NCBI GenBank assembly: GCA_958403385.1
Contig: CATXXC010000026.1
Coordinates: 1 to 26,341 of the forward strand
DNA from: an uncultured Collinsella sp.
GTDB lineage: Bacteria; Actinomycetota; Coriobacteriia; Coriobacteriales; Coriobacteriaceae
Length of the DNA stretch: 26,341 nucleotides
Direction: 5' to 3'
Both the position numbers and the translations under genes were made by a program. Every line of letters starts with the position of its first letter. The first letter of the stretch is position 1. The notes under the pieces are model-generated. The model made no database searches. It saw nothing but the letters and a program-made list of their open reading frames with translations, and was not told the origin of the DNA. Of this stretch, positions 17,007 through 24,277 are shown in pieces.

Positions 17007-18115
17007 TAATTCACCGTTTCAAATAACTTCAGGTAGTACTCTTCGAGTTTGGGCGCAGCCCTAAAGATGTCATAAGATTCAAGCCCCAGAGATGCTTGGG
17101 GATCGGAACGATTAACGACATCTGTGCGTGTGGTAAGGATCGCATTGGACCAGCCCTCAATGCCCGCACTCAACGGAACGAAGCTGCACCGACCGGATAG
17201 CGCGACCTCGTTGGGGACCCTCTCAGAGCAGATGCACGGGAGACCGGAGACCTGGGCCTCAATCGCGACCATTCCGAGACCCTCGTACAGACTAGGGAGA
17301 ACGAATAAATCAAGCGCCTGATAGACGTCCTGTACATTGGAAATCTGACCGAGAAAACGCACCGCTGACGCAATTCCCAGCGAGCGCGCCTTTTCCTCCG
17401 CCTGCGGTCTCAACTTTCCATCGCCGCAGATAACAAGGATGGAATCAGGATTCTGAGCATAAACCGCCTTGAAAACATCAAGCAAAAACAGCTGATTCTT
17501 CTGGGGGATGAACCTACCGATATTCCCCAATACCAGCGTATCGTCCTGCGCTCCAAGCCCAGCACGTTGCTCATCCCTAATCGATCGATTGAAAGAAAAA
17601 CTGCTCAAATCGATAGCATTATTAAAGACGGTAAAATGGGATGAGCCGAACAGCCATTTACCGGCATACTCAGTACAGGCCGCCAAATCAGTTGGATACC
17701 TTGTCGAAAACAGTTTCAAAAAGCCTTTAAGGGAATTTTTTGCAAACTCGCCTTTGCCGCTCGTCGAGTGGCTGTGGGCGATACGCACGGGTACGCCTGC
17801 CTTCTTCGCGGCGCGAAGCGGAAAGACGGAAAGCGCGTTGATATGGCTGTGCACTATCTTCCAGCCCTCTTGCGTAAAGAGGCTTTGAAGCTCTCGCTGA
17901 TATTCAATTGCATGCTGGTAGGGCGGAATCTCAAAGATTCGACCACCAAGCGATTCGATCTCTTCACGTGGCACGAGCGTCGAATCTGAATCGACAAGAA
18001 AATCGAACTGGACTTTACTTCGGTCAATATGGCGATAATAGTTCATGACAACGGCCTCGACGCCGCCGCCAACCATCTTGCCAACAACCTGGGCTACCCT
18101 AATCGCTTCAGTCAT
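17006..18115 (-). CDS. family 4 glycosyltransferase (EpsF-like)
   Basis: The 369-aa GT-B protein has the N-terminal IRVAQVVGKMVGGGVEAVV, typical of EpsF/CapM-like transferases that use a lipid-linked acceptor. It also has VHSHINALSVFPLRAAKK and AHSHSTSGK, then the C-terminal NIGRFIPQKNQLFLLDVF and PSLYEGLGMVAIEAQ with the EX7E pair. It begins directly after the stop of the priming transferase (TAG-ATG with no gap), so it probably depends on translation through that gene. The amber stop upstream may therefore also reduce its expression by polarity. It likely adds the second sugar of the repeat unit. Confidence 0.9.
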   Translation of the reverse strand: MTEAIRVAQVVGKMVGGGVEAVVMNYYRHIDRSKVQFDFLVDSDSTLVPREEIESLGGRIFEIPPYQHAIEYQRELQSLFTQEGWKIVHSHINALSVFPLRAAKKAGVPVRIAHSHSTSGKGEFAKNSLKGFLKLFSTRYPTDLAACTEYAGKWLFGSSHFTVFNNAIDLSSFSFNRSIRDEQRAGLGAQDDTLVLGNIGRFIPQKNQLFLLDVFKAVYAQNPDSILVICGDGKLRPQAEEKARSLGIASAVRFLGQISNVQDVYQALDLFVLPSLYEGLGMVAIEAQVSGLPCICSERVPNEVALSGRCSFVPLSAGIEGWSNAILTTRTDVVNRSDPQASLGLESYDIFRAAPKLEEYYLKLFETVN

Positions 18116-18877
18116 CTAGCAAGCACCGCCACCGGTAAAGACCTCAACGACTGTGAGGAGAACAATCTTTAAATCGGTGACCACGCCGCGTTTGGCGATG
18201 TATTCCAGGTCGCGGCGGACCATGCCGTCGAAGTCGGTGTCGTTGCGGTCCGTCACCTGCCACCAGCCGGTGATCCCGGGCTTCACGTCCAGGCGCTGCA
18301 GGTCGAATTCTGTGTACTCGGCCACCTCATTCGGCAGCGGCGGGCGCGGGCCCACCACGGACATCTGGCCCAGAAACACGTTCAGGAACTGCGGGAACTC
18401 GTCGATGGAGTGCTTGCGGATGAACTAACCGATCTTGGTGACGCGCGGGTCATCCCTCATCTTGAACATGGCGCCGGCGATCTCGTTCTGCCCCTTGAGC
18501 TCGGCGAGGCGCTCGTCGGCGTCCTTGTACATGCTTCGGAACTTCCACATGCGGAAGGTGGACAGGCTGCCGTCGCGGTGGGTCTGGCCCACGCGGATCT
18601 GGCTGTAGAACGGGTTGCCCTCGCTCTCCAGGCGGATGGCGGCAGCCAACACCAGGCTCGGTATGGCGATGACGGCTAGCACGCAGCCGCTGAACACGAT
18701 ATCGAAGGCGCGCTTGACGGTACGGTAGGCCAAGCGCGTGCGGTCCCAATCTTTAATTGATTGCATGGCCTTGTAGCGCACGGTCGTGTCGCCACCGCTC
18801 ATTGCCTGGGCAACAAGCGCGGCCCCCACCGGCGCGTTTTGCCCTGTTGCTTCTTTACTAGTCAAGTTCAAATCCAC
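18116..18877 (-). pseudogene. priming sugar-phosphate transferase (WbaP/PglC-like), interrupted by an in-frame amber codon
   Basis: The N-terminal 150 codons contain the membrane helix (FDIVFSGCVLAVIAIPSLVLAAA) and the start of the bacterial sugar transferase domain (YSQIRVGQ, TFRMWKFRSM, MFKMRDDPRVTKIG). A TAG at 18427-18425 follows. The same frame then continues with FIRKHSIDEFPQF, the Asp-Glu dyad region needed for catalysis, then MSVVGPRPPLP and KPGITGWWQV. One base change at the first codon position would restore a sense codon such as Lys or Gln. The enzyme would load the first sugar phosphate onto undecaprenyl phosphate. As written, the truncated product lacks the catalytic dyad. The 5' end is also uncertain. 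The frame's first usable codon is GTG at 18877, but an ATG at 18908 directly precedes a G12 tract and is one base out of frame. Confidence 0.88.
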
Positions 18878-18894
18878 GTCCCTGATTCCAGGAA

Positions 18895-18906
18895 CCCCCC
18901 CCCCCC
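18895..18906 (-). repeat. G12 homopolymer at the 5' end of the priming transferase
   Basis: Twelve C on the plus strand (18895-18906) read as G12 on the coding strand. The first G completes an ATG (18908-18906). With 12 Gs that ATG gives a 16-codon frame ending at a TAG. With 11 Gs it reads MGGGVPGIRDVDLNLTS and enters the transferase frame. The tract is therefore placed as a translational on/off switch, or alternatively as a spacer in the leader of the GTG start. Confidence 0.75.
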
Positions 18907-18950
18907 ATCGATGAATTCAAAATACGAACGAATTGCCGGTGCAATGCCCC

Positions 18951-19541
18951 TTACGTTTTGATCGGCACGTCGAGCGGAAGAACTTCCCTAAAGCGGGAAT
19001 CGCCCTCGCCCACGTCTACCAAGCACCAGCGTTTGCGACGATCGATCTTGTGCACGCGAGCCTCTTGACCCACCAGCGGGCCCTGCTCTATATGCAGCAC
19101 GCCGTCTTCTATGCGGGCCACGCTGTTGCGCACCACGCCGTCGTCATCGAGCACGCTGCGGTACCAGTCCTGCGCATCGTCCGGCATGGGCGCATAGGCC
19201 CGCTCCCTGCTGCCGGCAATGCGACAGCCAAAGCTCAACTGCGCCAGGGCCTTGTCGAGCAGGGCGGCATCGCGCGTGGCGACGAAGAAGTATTCCTTGT
19301 ACATGGGCTTGGTTTGGAGCGACCAGGTACCGTCCCGCTTAAACCAGAACTCCTTTTGCATCACAAAAGCGTCCTGCATCAGCTCGTGCGGGATAATTCG
19401 GCGGACCTTTTCACAGGTCTCGCGCTCTTTACCATTGGGGGTGTGGACCAGATACCAACGGACGCGGCCATGCTGGCTGTTGGTAGTTGCACCACGAAAG
19501 GTACCGGGCAGCTGCTCTTGGCGCCGCATTGTCTGTTCCAT
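18951..19541 (-). CDS. NusG-family specialised antiterminator (LoaP/UpxY-like) of the EPS operon
   Basis: The 196-aa protein has an N-terminal NGN domain (WYLVHTPNGKERETCEKVR, about residues 29-47) and a C-terminal KOW motif (GPLVGQEARVHKIDRRKRW, about 150-170). Ordinary NusG is a housekeeping gene near the rplK operon. This copy instead heads a polysaccharide operon, as RfaH, UpxY and LoaP do. These proteins ride on RNA polymerase and suppress termination across long EPS operons. An AGGGGGCGAG ribosome binding site precedes the ATG. The gene follows a leader of about 110 bases that contains one arm of the inverted repeats. It would allow transcription to reach the rml genes 13 kb downstream. 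Confidence 0.88.
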   Translation of the reverse strand: MEQTMRRQEQLPGTFRGATTNSQHGRVRWYLVHTPNGKERETCEKVRRIIPHELMQDAFVMQKEFWFKRDGTWSLQTKPMYKEYFFVATRDAALLDKALAQLSFGCRIAGSRERAYAPMPDDAQDWYRSVLDDDGVVRNSVARIEDGVLHIEQGPLVGQEARVHKIDRRKRWCLVDVGEGDSRFREVLPLDVPIKT

Positions 19542-19632
19542 CTCTCGCCCCCTTTACTTGTCTCCGCGACGCACACGGATGCAGGGGCGTTAAGAACAGG
19601 CTTCTCGCTCGCAGCTAGGCGCAGTCGCAAAA

Positions 19633-19754
19633 GTACAGGTTTTTGTATCTTTCGACAGAGTTCATTATACGAGCAAACTGCTCGCGTTTTCCCAGATTGC
19701 ACAAAATGCGCCGCGAATGGGTGCATCTCCATACGCCTCTACAAAAACCTGTAC
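19633..19754. repeat. perfect 15-bp inverted repeats flanking the EPS promoter region (possible invertible segment)
   Basis: GTACAGGTTTTTGTA at 19633-19647 is repeated in inverted orientation at 19740-19754, separated by 92 bases. Outside the arms, GCAAAA (left) and TTTTTGC (right) extend the similarity with a small gap. The enclosed segment holds a TATAAT facing the NusG-like gene. This is the geometry of an invertible promoter, although the segment is short and no recombinase gene is in the window. Paired binding sites for a regulator are the alternative. Confidence 0.7.
19664..19692 (-). promoter_or_regulatory. putative EPS operon promoter with operator-like palindrome
   Basis: A perfect TATAAT lies at 19669-19664 on the minus strand. 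At 17-base spacing the -35 would be GGAAAA, which is poor, so an activator may be needed. Directly upstream of the -10 is a palindrome, CGAGCA-AAC-TGCTCG (19670-19684), occupying the spacer. It is a likely regulator site. Transcription would start near 19657, about 115 bases before the NusG-like ATG. Confidence 0.55.
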
Positions 19755-19773
19755 CTTTTTGCACAACAAAAAA

Positions 19774-19795
19774 GCCGCTCTAACCAGCGGCTTTT
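19774..19795. terminator. bidirectional terminator-like hairpin upstream of the EPS promoter
   Basis: A 6-bp stem GCCGCT/AGCGGC with a 6-base loop is flanked by a run of A before and T after it, so it can terminate on both strands. On the minus strand it insulates the EPS promoter from thrS transcription, as a second barrier after the thrS terminator. Confidence 0.7.
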
Positions 19796-19922
19796 CGTGT
19801 TATAGGGCAATATTTCTTTTTTATGGGGCCATTTGTGCTTTGCCAAACGGTTACGGAGCCTGTCGGCATCTTGTGGGCGCGGAACAACTACGGCCTATGC
19901 TCCCCCGCGCCATACTCGGCAT

Positions 19923-19958
19923 AAAAAACGCGGCTGCCCCGTGCATGGGACAGCCGCG
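19923..19958 (-). terminator. thrS terminator
   Basis: A strong stem (19929-19940 with 19947-19958, one mismatch) is followed on the minus strand by six T (plus-strand A run at 19923-19928). It lies 33 bases after the thrS stop. Confidence 0.85.
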
Positions 19959-19991
19959 TATACGTGCGGTCTATAAACCTATGCGCTCGCC

Positions 19992-21755
19992 TTAGGCGCG
20001 AGTCTTGATCTCCTCGGTCACCTTGGCAACAAACTCGTCAACGCTCATCTGAACGGTCTCGTTGGAGCGATCGCGGACGGAGATGTTGCCGGCCTCGACC
20101 TCCTTCTCGCCCAGGATGAGCATATAGGGCACGCGGTCGATGGAGCGGGCCTCGCGAATCTTGTAGCCGATCTTCTCGTCGCGGTCGTCGCAGACCACGC
20201 GAATGCCGGCCTCCTCCAGCTTGGCGCACACCTCGTGGGCGTAGTCGCGGCTCTTCTCGGAGACGGGAAGTGCCTTGACCTGCACGGGAGCCAGCCAGGT
20301 GGGGAACTTGCCCGCAAAGTGCTCAATCAGAATACCGATGAAGCGCTCGATGGAGCCAAAGCACACGCGGTGCAGCATGATGGGGCGCTTCTTGGTGCCG
20401 TCGGCGTCCACGTACTCCAGGTCAAAGTTGAGCGGCATCTGGAAGTCGAGCTGCACGGTACCGCACTGCCAGGTACGGCCGAGCGAATCCTCCAGGTGGA
20501 AGTCGATCTTGGGGCCGTAGAAGGCGCCGTCACCCTCGTTGACCTCGTAGTCCATGCCCAGCTGCTCCAGAGCGGTGCGCAGGCCCTCCTCGGCGCGAGC
20601 CCAGTCCTCGTCCGAACCCATGGAGTCCTCGGGGCGGGTAGAAAGCTCGACGTGGTACTTAAAGCCAAACTTTTGGTACACGGAGTCGATGAGGTTGACC
20701 ACGCCCACGATCTCGTCGGTCAGCTGGTCGGGACGCACAAACAGGTGGGCGTCGTCCTGGTTAAAGCAGCGCACGCGGAACAGGCCGTGCAGGGCACCGC
20801 GCAGCTCGTGGCGGTGCACCAGGCCAATCTCGCCAGCGCGGATGGGCAGCTCACGATAGGAGTGCGGCTTGGAGGCGTACACCAGCACGCCGCCCGGGCA
20901 GTTCATGGGCTTAATGCAGTACTCTTCGTCGTCGATGACGGTGGAGTACATGTTGTCCTTGTAGTGGTCCCAGTGGCCCGAGGTCTTCCACAGCTGTTTG
21001 TTCATGATGAGCGGCGTGGAGATCTCCACGTAGCCGGCCTTATGGTGGATCTCGCGCCAGTAGTCCAGCAGCGTGTTCTTAAGGATCATGCCGTTGGGCA
21101 GGAAGAACGGGAAGCCGGGGGCCTCGTCGCGCATCATAAAGAGGTCCATCTCGCGGCCGATCTTGCGGTGGTCGCGCTTCTTGGCCTCCTCCAACATATG
21201 CATGTGCTCGTCGAGCTCTTCCTTGGTGGCAAAGGCGACGCCGTTGATGCGGGTGAGCATCTTGTTGTCCTTGTCGCCCTTCCAGTAAGCACCCGAGACG
21301 CCGGTGAGCTTAAAGGCCTTGAGGGCCTTGGTGTAGCAGATGTGGGGGCCGACACACATGTCGATGTAGTCGCCCTGCTGGTAAAAGGTAATGCGGGCTT
21401 CGTCGTCCAGGTCGCCAATGTGCTCGACCTTGTACTTCTCGCCGCGCTCCTCCATAAGGGCGATAGCCTCGGCGCGGGGCTTCTCGAAGACGGTGAACTT
21501 GAGGTTCTCCTTGACGATCTTCTTCATCTCGGCCTCGATCGCGGGGAAGTCGTCCTCGCTGATCTTGACGCCCTCGGGCAGGTCGACGTCGTAGTAGAAG
21601 CCGTTGTCGGTCGCGGGGCCGTAGGCAAAGTCGGCCTCGGGGTACAGGCGCTTGATGGCCTGCGCCATGATGTGCGCGGCGGAGTGGCGGATGACGTGCG
21701 TGACCTCGTCCTGCGGGAGCTCGGCCACCGAACCGTCATTGTAGAGTGCCTTCAT
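19992..21755 (-). CDS. thrS: threonyl-tRNA synthetase lacking the N-terminal TGS domain
   Basis: The 587-aa protein charges tRNA-Thr. The editing domain is present at the N-terminus (HSAAHIMAQA, about residues 24-33; the YIDMCVGPH segment carries further zinc-like ligands). The class II catalytic core shows motif 2 (RHELRGALHGLFRVRCFNQD, with RGALHG and the zinc-binding Cys in PMNCPGG). Motif 3 (GSIERFIGILIEH) and the C-terminal anticodon-binding domain (VQVKALPVSEK..RVVCDDRDEKIGYK) complete it. The usual bacterial enzyme is about 640 aa and begins with a TGS domain of about 60 residues, absent here. The start at MKALYNDGSV is supported by a GAGGAG about 11 bases upstream and no TGS-like sequence lies before it. 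It has its own promoter and terminator. Confidence 0.97.
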   Translation of the reverse strand: MKALYNDGSVAELPQDEVTHVIRHSAAHIMAQAIKRLYPEADFAYGPATDNGFYYDVDLPEGVKISEDDFPAIEAEMKKIVKENLKFTVFEKPRAEAIALMEERGEKYKVEHIGDLDDEARITFYQQGDYIDMCVGPHICYTKALKAFKLTGVSGAYWKGDKDNKMLTRINGVAFATKEELDEHMHMLEEAKKRDHRKIGREMDLFMMRDEAPGFPFFLPNGMILKNTLLDYWREIHHKAGYVEISTPLIMNKQLWKTSGHWDHYKDNMYSTVIDDEEYCIKPMNCPGGVLVYASKPHSYRELPIRAGEIGLVHRHELRGALHGLFRVRCFNQDDAHLFVRPDQLTDEIVGVVNLIDSVYQKFGFKYHVELSTRPEDSMGSDEDWARAEEGLRTALEQLGMDYEVNEGDGAFYGPKIDFHLEDSLGRTWQCGTVQLDFQMPLNFDLEYVDADGTKKRPIMLHRVCFGSIERFIGILIEHFAGKFPTWLAPVQVKALPVSEKSRDYAHEVCAKLEEAGIRVVCDDRDEKIGYKIREARSIDRVPYMLILGEKEVEAGNISVRDRSNETVQMSVDEFVAKVTEEIKTRA

Positions 21756-21824
21756 GGGTATGTTTTCTCCTCTCGGATGCCTGATGCAAGTGCGTGCGAT
21801 GCGCTCGGCGTTTTAACTTGCATC

Positions 21825-21852
21825 ATTATAGGCAGGTTGCCTTGGTATACAA
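21825..21852 (-). promoter_or_regulatory. thrS promoter
   Basis: TTGTAT (21852-21847), a 16-base spacer and TATAAT (21830-21825) on the minus strand give a good sigma-70-type promoter about 70 bases before the thrS ATG. A 9-bp inverted repeat, GATGCAAGT...ACTTGCATC (21816-21824 and 21783-21791), begins at the edge of the -10 and spans the predicted start site. It could be an operator. No T-box-like leader is seen. Confidence 0.6.
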
Positions 21853-21853
21853 G

Positions 21854-21889
21854 CGCCCGCCGCACCTTAATGGCACGGCGGGCGATTTT
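21854..21889. terminator. hairpin between the zinc-ribbon gene and thrS promoter
   Basis: A perfect 9-bp GC stem (CGCCCGCCG at 21854-21862 with 21876-21884) is followed on the plus strand by ATTTTC. On the minus strand, where the upstream gene ends, no T-run follows. It may end zinc-ribbon gene transcription, but it is a weak terminator by sequence. Confidence 0.4.
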
Positions 21890-21979
21890 CTACGCATGCT
21901 TCATCGTGTGGGGCGGGGTGTGGGGCGCGCGTGGCTTGCGGCGTGCCCGTGGCTTGCGGCCAGCCCGGCGATGGATGCG

Positions 21980-22411
21980 TTACTGGATACGAGTTCGGCA
22001 GTAGGGGCAGACCTTCCAGTGCGCATCGAGCGGGCGATGGCAGCTGGGGCAGACGTTGCGAACCTGGGTATCGCACACCGGGCAGACGACGAAGTCCTTC
22101 TCGATGGGCGCGCCGCACTGCGGGCAGGTGCCGTACTGGGCAAGCTGGCGCTCGCGCAGGGCCATGTCCAGCTCCTGCTCCTCGCGGTCAGACGCGTAGG
22201 AGTGCGGGCGCAGGACCAGGTAGGCAATAAGGCCCACAAACGGGATGAGGGCGATGATGCCCCATGCCACGTAGGCGCTGGCGCCGCGGCGGCGAGCGTC
22301 GATGAACACATAGACGACCGACAGCACATACAGGGCGATGATAAAGCCAACAAAGGCATAGACGACGCCCATAAGCTGCGGCGACATGAGCTCAGAGATG
22401 TACTTGGACAT
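21980..22411 (-). CDS. membrane protein with two TM helices and a double zinc ribbon
   Basis: The 143-aa protein starts with two membrane helices (about 13-37 and 46-67; FIIALYVLSVVYVFIDARRRG and WGIIALIPFVGLIAYLVLRP resemble the PLDc_N-type module). The C-terminal half has four CxxC knuckles: CPQCGAP, CPVCDTQ, CPSCHRP and CPYCRTR. These form two zinc ribbons facing the cytoplasm. AAAGG lies upstream of the ATG. Such proteins are common near housekeeping genes in Actinobacteria and Firmicutes, without a known function. It is transcribed towards thrS but separated from it by the thrS promoter. Confidence 0.85.
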   Translation of the reverse strand: MSKYISELMSPQLMGVVYAFVGFIIALYVLSVVYVFIDARRRGASAYVAWGIIALIPFVGLIAYLVLRPHSYASDREEQELDMALRERQLAQYGTCPQCGAPIEKDFVVCPVCDTQVRNVCPSCHRPLDAHWKVCPYCRTRIQ

Positions 22412-22512
22412 TGAGGTGTACCTTTCGGAATAATTACAGTCCGGTCAAGTTTACCACGGGGTTTGTTTATATGGGACCACGGCTAGGGGCGGGGCTAGCG
22501 CGGACACAAACA

Positions 22513-22649
22513 TCTCAATCTGTAACAGGTGGGAGCGGAATCCGGTCCTAGATGTTACAGATCGAGACAAACGGAGGACCCGCCAGACTAACGTCTCAAT
22601 CTGTAACATCTGGAACCCGAATCCTCGTCTAACTGTTACAGATCGAGAC
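22513..22649. repeat. two tandem palindromic elements, 81-bp period
   Basis: TCTCAATCTGTAACA (22513-22527) pairs with TGTTACAGATCGAGA (22553-22567), 14 of 15 positions. The same arms recur exactly 81 bases later (22593-22608 with 22634-22649). Loops are 25 bases long and differ between the copies. This is a REP-like or binding-site pair in the 407-base gap between the zinc-ribbon gene and the flavoprotein operon, which holds no gene. Confidence 0.85.
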
Positions 22650-22786
22650 GAACGGTTGCCGTAGTTGTCGGCAGACGAGGTTGTCGACATTACCGGGTCT
22701 CCCCTCGACTGCCGTTGGCGGATGCAGCGGGGCTGTTCGCCGCATTGCCGCCGCACTGGGGGTGTGCAGACCGTAGGATAGTCCTA

Positions 22787-22801
22787 TTGACAGCCTGTCA
22801 A
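22787..22801. promoter_or_regulatory. operator-like palindrome upstream of the flavoprotein operon
   Basis: TTGACAGCCTGTCAA is a perfect palindrome (7-bp arms, one central base) ending 17 bases before the GTG start. TTGACA matches a -35, but no -10 fits before the start codon, so a repressor site is more likely. A second short palindrome, AGGATAGTCCT, lies just upstream (22776-22786). Confidence 0.5.
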
Positions 22802-22818
22802 CTTGTCTGGGAGGCACC

Positions 22819-24276
22819 GTGGCAGAAACGTTTGATATCGCAATTGTGGGCGCGTGCATTACCGGGTGTGCCATCGCGAGGCAGCTCGCGCGCTATAACC
22901 TGTCCATTTGCGTGGTCGAGGCTGCCAACGATATCGCGCTGGGCGCCTCGAAGGCCAACGGCGGCTTGGTGCACGCCGGCTACGATCCGGCGCCGGGCAC
23001 GGTCAAGGCGCAGGTCAACGCCCGTGGTTGCGAGCTATATGGCACGTGGGCCCAGGAGCTAGGCTTTTTGTTCCGCCGCACCGGGTCGATGGTACTGAGC
23101 TTCAACGATGAAGACCGCGCTCACCTGGAGAAGCTGCGCCAGAATGGCCTTGCCAACGGCGTGCCCGAGCTGTCGATTATCGGCCCCGAGCGCATCCACG
23201 AGCTGGAGCCGCGCGCGAGTGCTAAGGCGACGTGCGCGTTGTGGTGCCCTTCGACCGGTTACGTCGACCCTTTTGAGGTCGCCATCGCCGCGCTGGAAAA
23301 CGCCGTTGCCAACGGCGTGACGTTTATGCGTTCCGCGCCGGTGGAGGCGATTGAAGCTGTCGGCTCGGATGAAGGAGCCGCGCGCTTTACGCTGGCAACG
23401 CCCGCAGGAGACGTGCACTGCCGTTACCTGATCAACGCCGCGGGCAACGGCGCCGCCGACATCTCGCATATGGCGGGCGCCGAGGAATTCCAGATTGTCT
23501 GGCGTCAGGGCAACATCGTGGTGCTGGACAAGGAGCCGCGCACGCTCATGCCGCTCTACCCCGTGCCGACGCCGGTGTCGAAAGGCGTTATCGTGACGGG
23601 CACCGTGCATGGCAACACCGTGATCACCGCCACGGCTGCCGTGCGCAAGCCGGGCGACACGCAGACCTATGCGAGCGATGTGAACGCGCTGCTGACCGGC
23701 GCGCGCAAGCTGGTGCCCGATCTGGATACGCGCCGCGTGGTGCGCGCATTTGCCGGCGGGCGTCCGGTCATTCAGGGAACGAACGACTTCTTTATTGGAC
23801 AGTCGGCCGTGGTGCCGGGGCTGTTCCAGGCGGCGGGTATTCAGTCGCCGGGTGTGGCGAGCGCGCCGGCCATTGCCGAGCGCATGGAGCACGTGATGCG
23901 CGAGGCGGGCGTGGAACTGCACGAGCGGGCGGACTGGAACCCAATTCGCCGCGCGCCGGACGACTTTGACCGCGCACCGCTGGCGCGCAAGGAGGAGCTG
24001 ATCGAGTCCGATCCCGCGTGGGGACAGATTGTCTGCCGCTGCGAGACGGTGCCCGAGGCCGAAATCGTGGCCGCGATCCGACGCCAGCCGGGCGCGGTTT
24101 CGGTCGAGGGCGTCAAGCGCCGCTGTCGTGCCGGCATGGGCCGGTGCCAGAGCGGGTTTTGCCAGAGCCGTGTGGAGGCGATCCTGGCGCGGGAGCTGGG
24201 CTGCGACCCCAGCGAGGTGTTGTTGGAGGACGCAGGTTCTTGGCTGGTTGAGGGACCGCTGAAGGGGGTGCGCTAG
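22819..24276 (+). CDS. FAD-dependent oxidoreductase with BFD-type Fe-S domain (anaerobic glycerol-3-phosphate dehydrogenase-like)
   Basis: The 485-aa protein has an N-terminal FAD-binding fold (DIAIVGACITGCAIAR, then VVEAANDIALGASKANGGLVHAGYD), a DAO-type substrate domain, and a C-terminal [2Fe-2S]-binding domain. The last shows VCRCETV (about 403-409) and CRAGMGRCQSGFC (about 435-447). This is the architecture of GlpA-like subunits that oxidise glycerol-3-phosphate or another 2-hydroxy substrate and pass electrons to partner flavoproteins. The second Gly of the GxGxxG dinucleotide motif is Cys here (GACITG). The start is a GTG with GGGAGG 4 bases upstream. It leads a three-gene operon seen in many anaerobes, often with glycerol kinase, although no kinase is in the window. 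Confidence 0.85.
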   Translation: MAETFDIAIVGACITGCAIARQLARYNLSICVVEAANDIALGASKANGGLVHAGYDPAPGTVKAQVNARGCELYGTWAQELGFLFRRTGSMVLSFNDEDRAHLEKLRQNGLANGVPELSIIGPERIHELEPRASAKATCALWCPSTGYVDPFEVAIAALENAVANGVTFMRSAPVEAIEAVGSDEGAARFTLATPAGDVHCRYLINAAGNGAADISHMAGAEEFQIVWRQGNIVVLDKEPRTLMPLYPVPTPVSKGVIVTGTVHGNTVITATAAVRKPGDTQTYASDVNALLTGARKLVPDLDTRRVVRAFAGGRPVIQGTNDFFIGQSAVVPGLFQAAGIQSPGVASAPAIAERMEHVMREAGVELHERADWNPIRRAPDDFDRAPLARKEELIESDPAWGQIVCRCETVPEAEIVAAIRRQPGAVSVEGVKRRCRAGMGRCQSGFCQSRVEAILARELGCDPSEVLLEDAGSWLVEGPLKGVR

Positions 24277-24277
24277 G

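Noticed and set aside
19546..19589. Possible pairing of CGCCCC with GGGGCG that would hide the NusG-like ribosome binding site
   Set aside because: Only six base pairs across a 31-base loop with no extension, too weak to claim a riboregulator.
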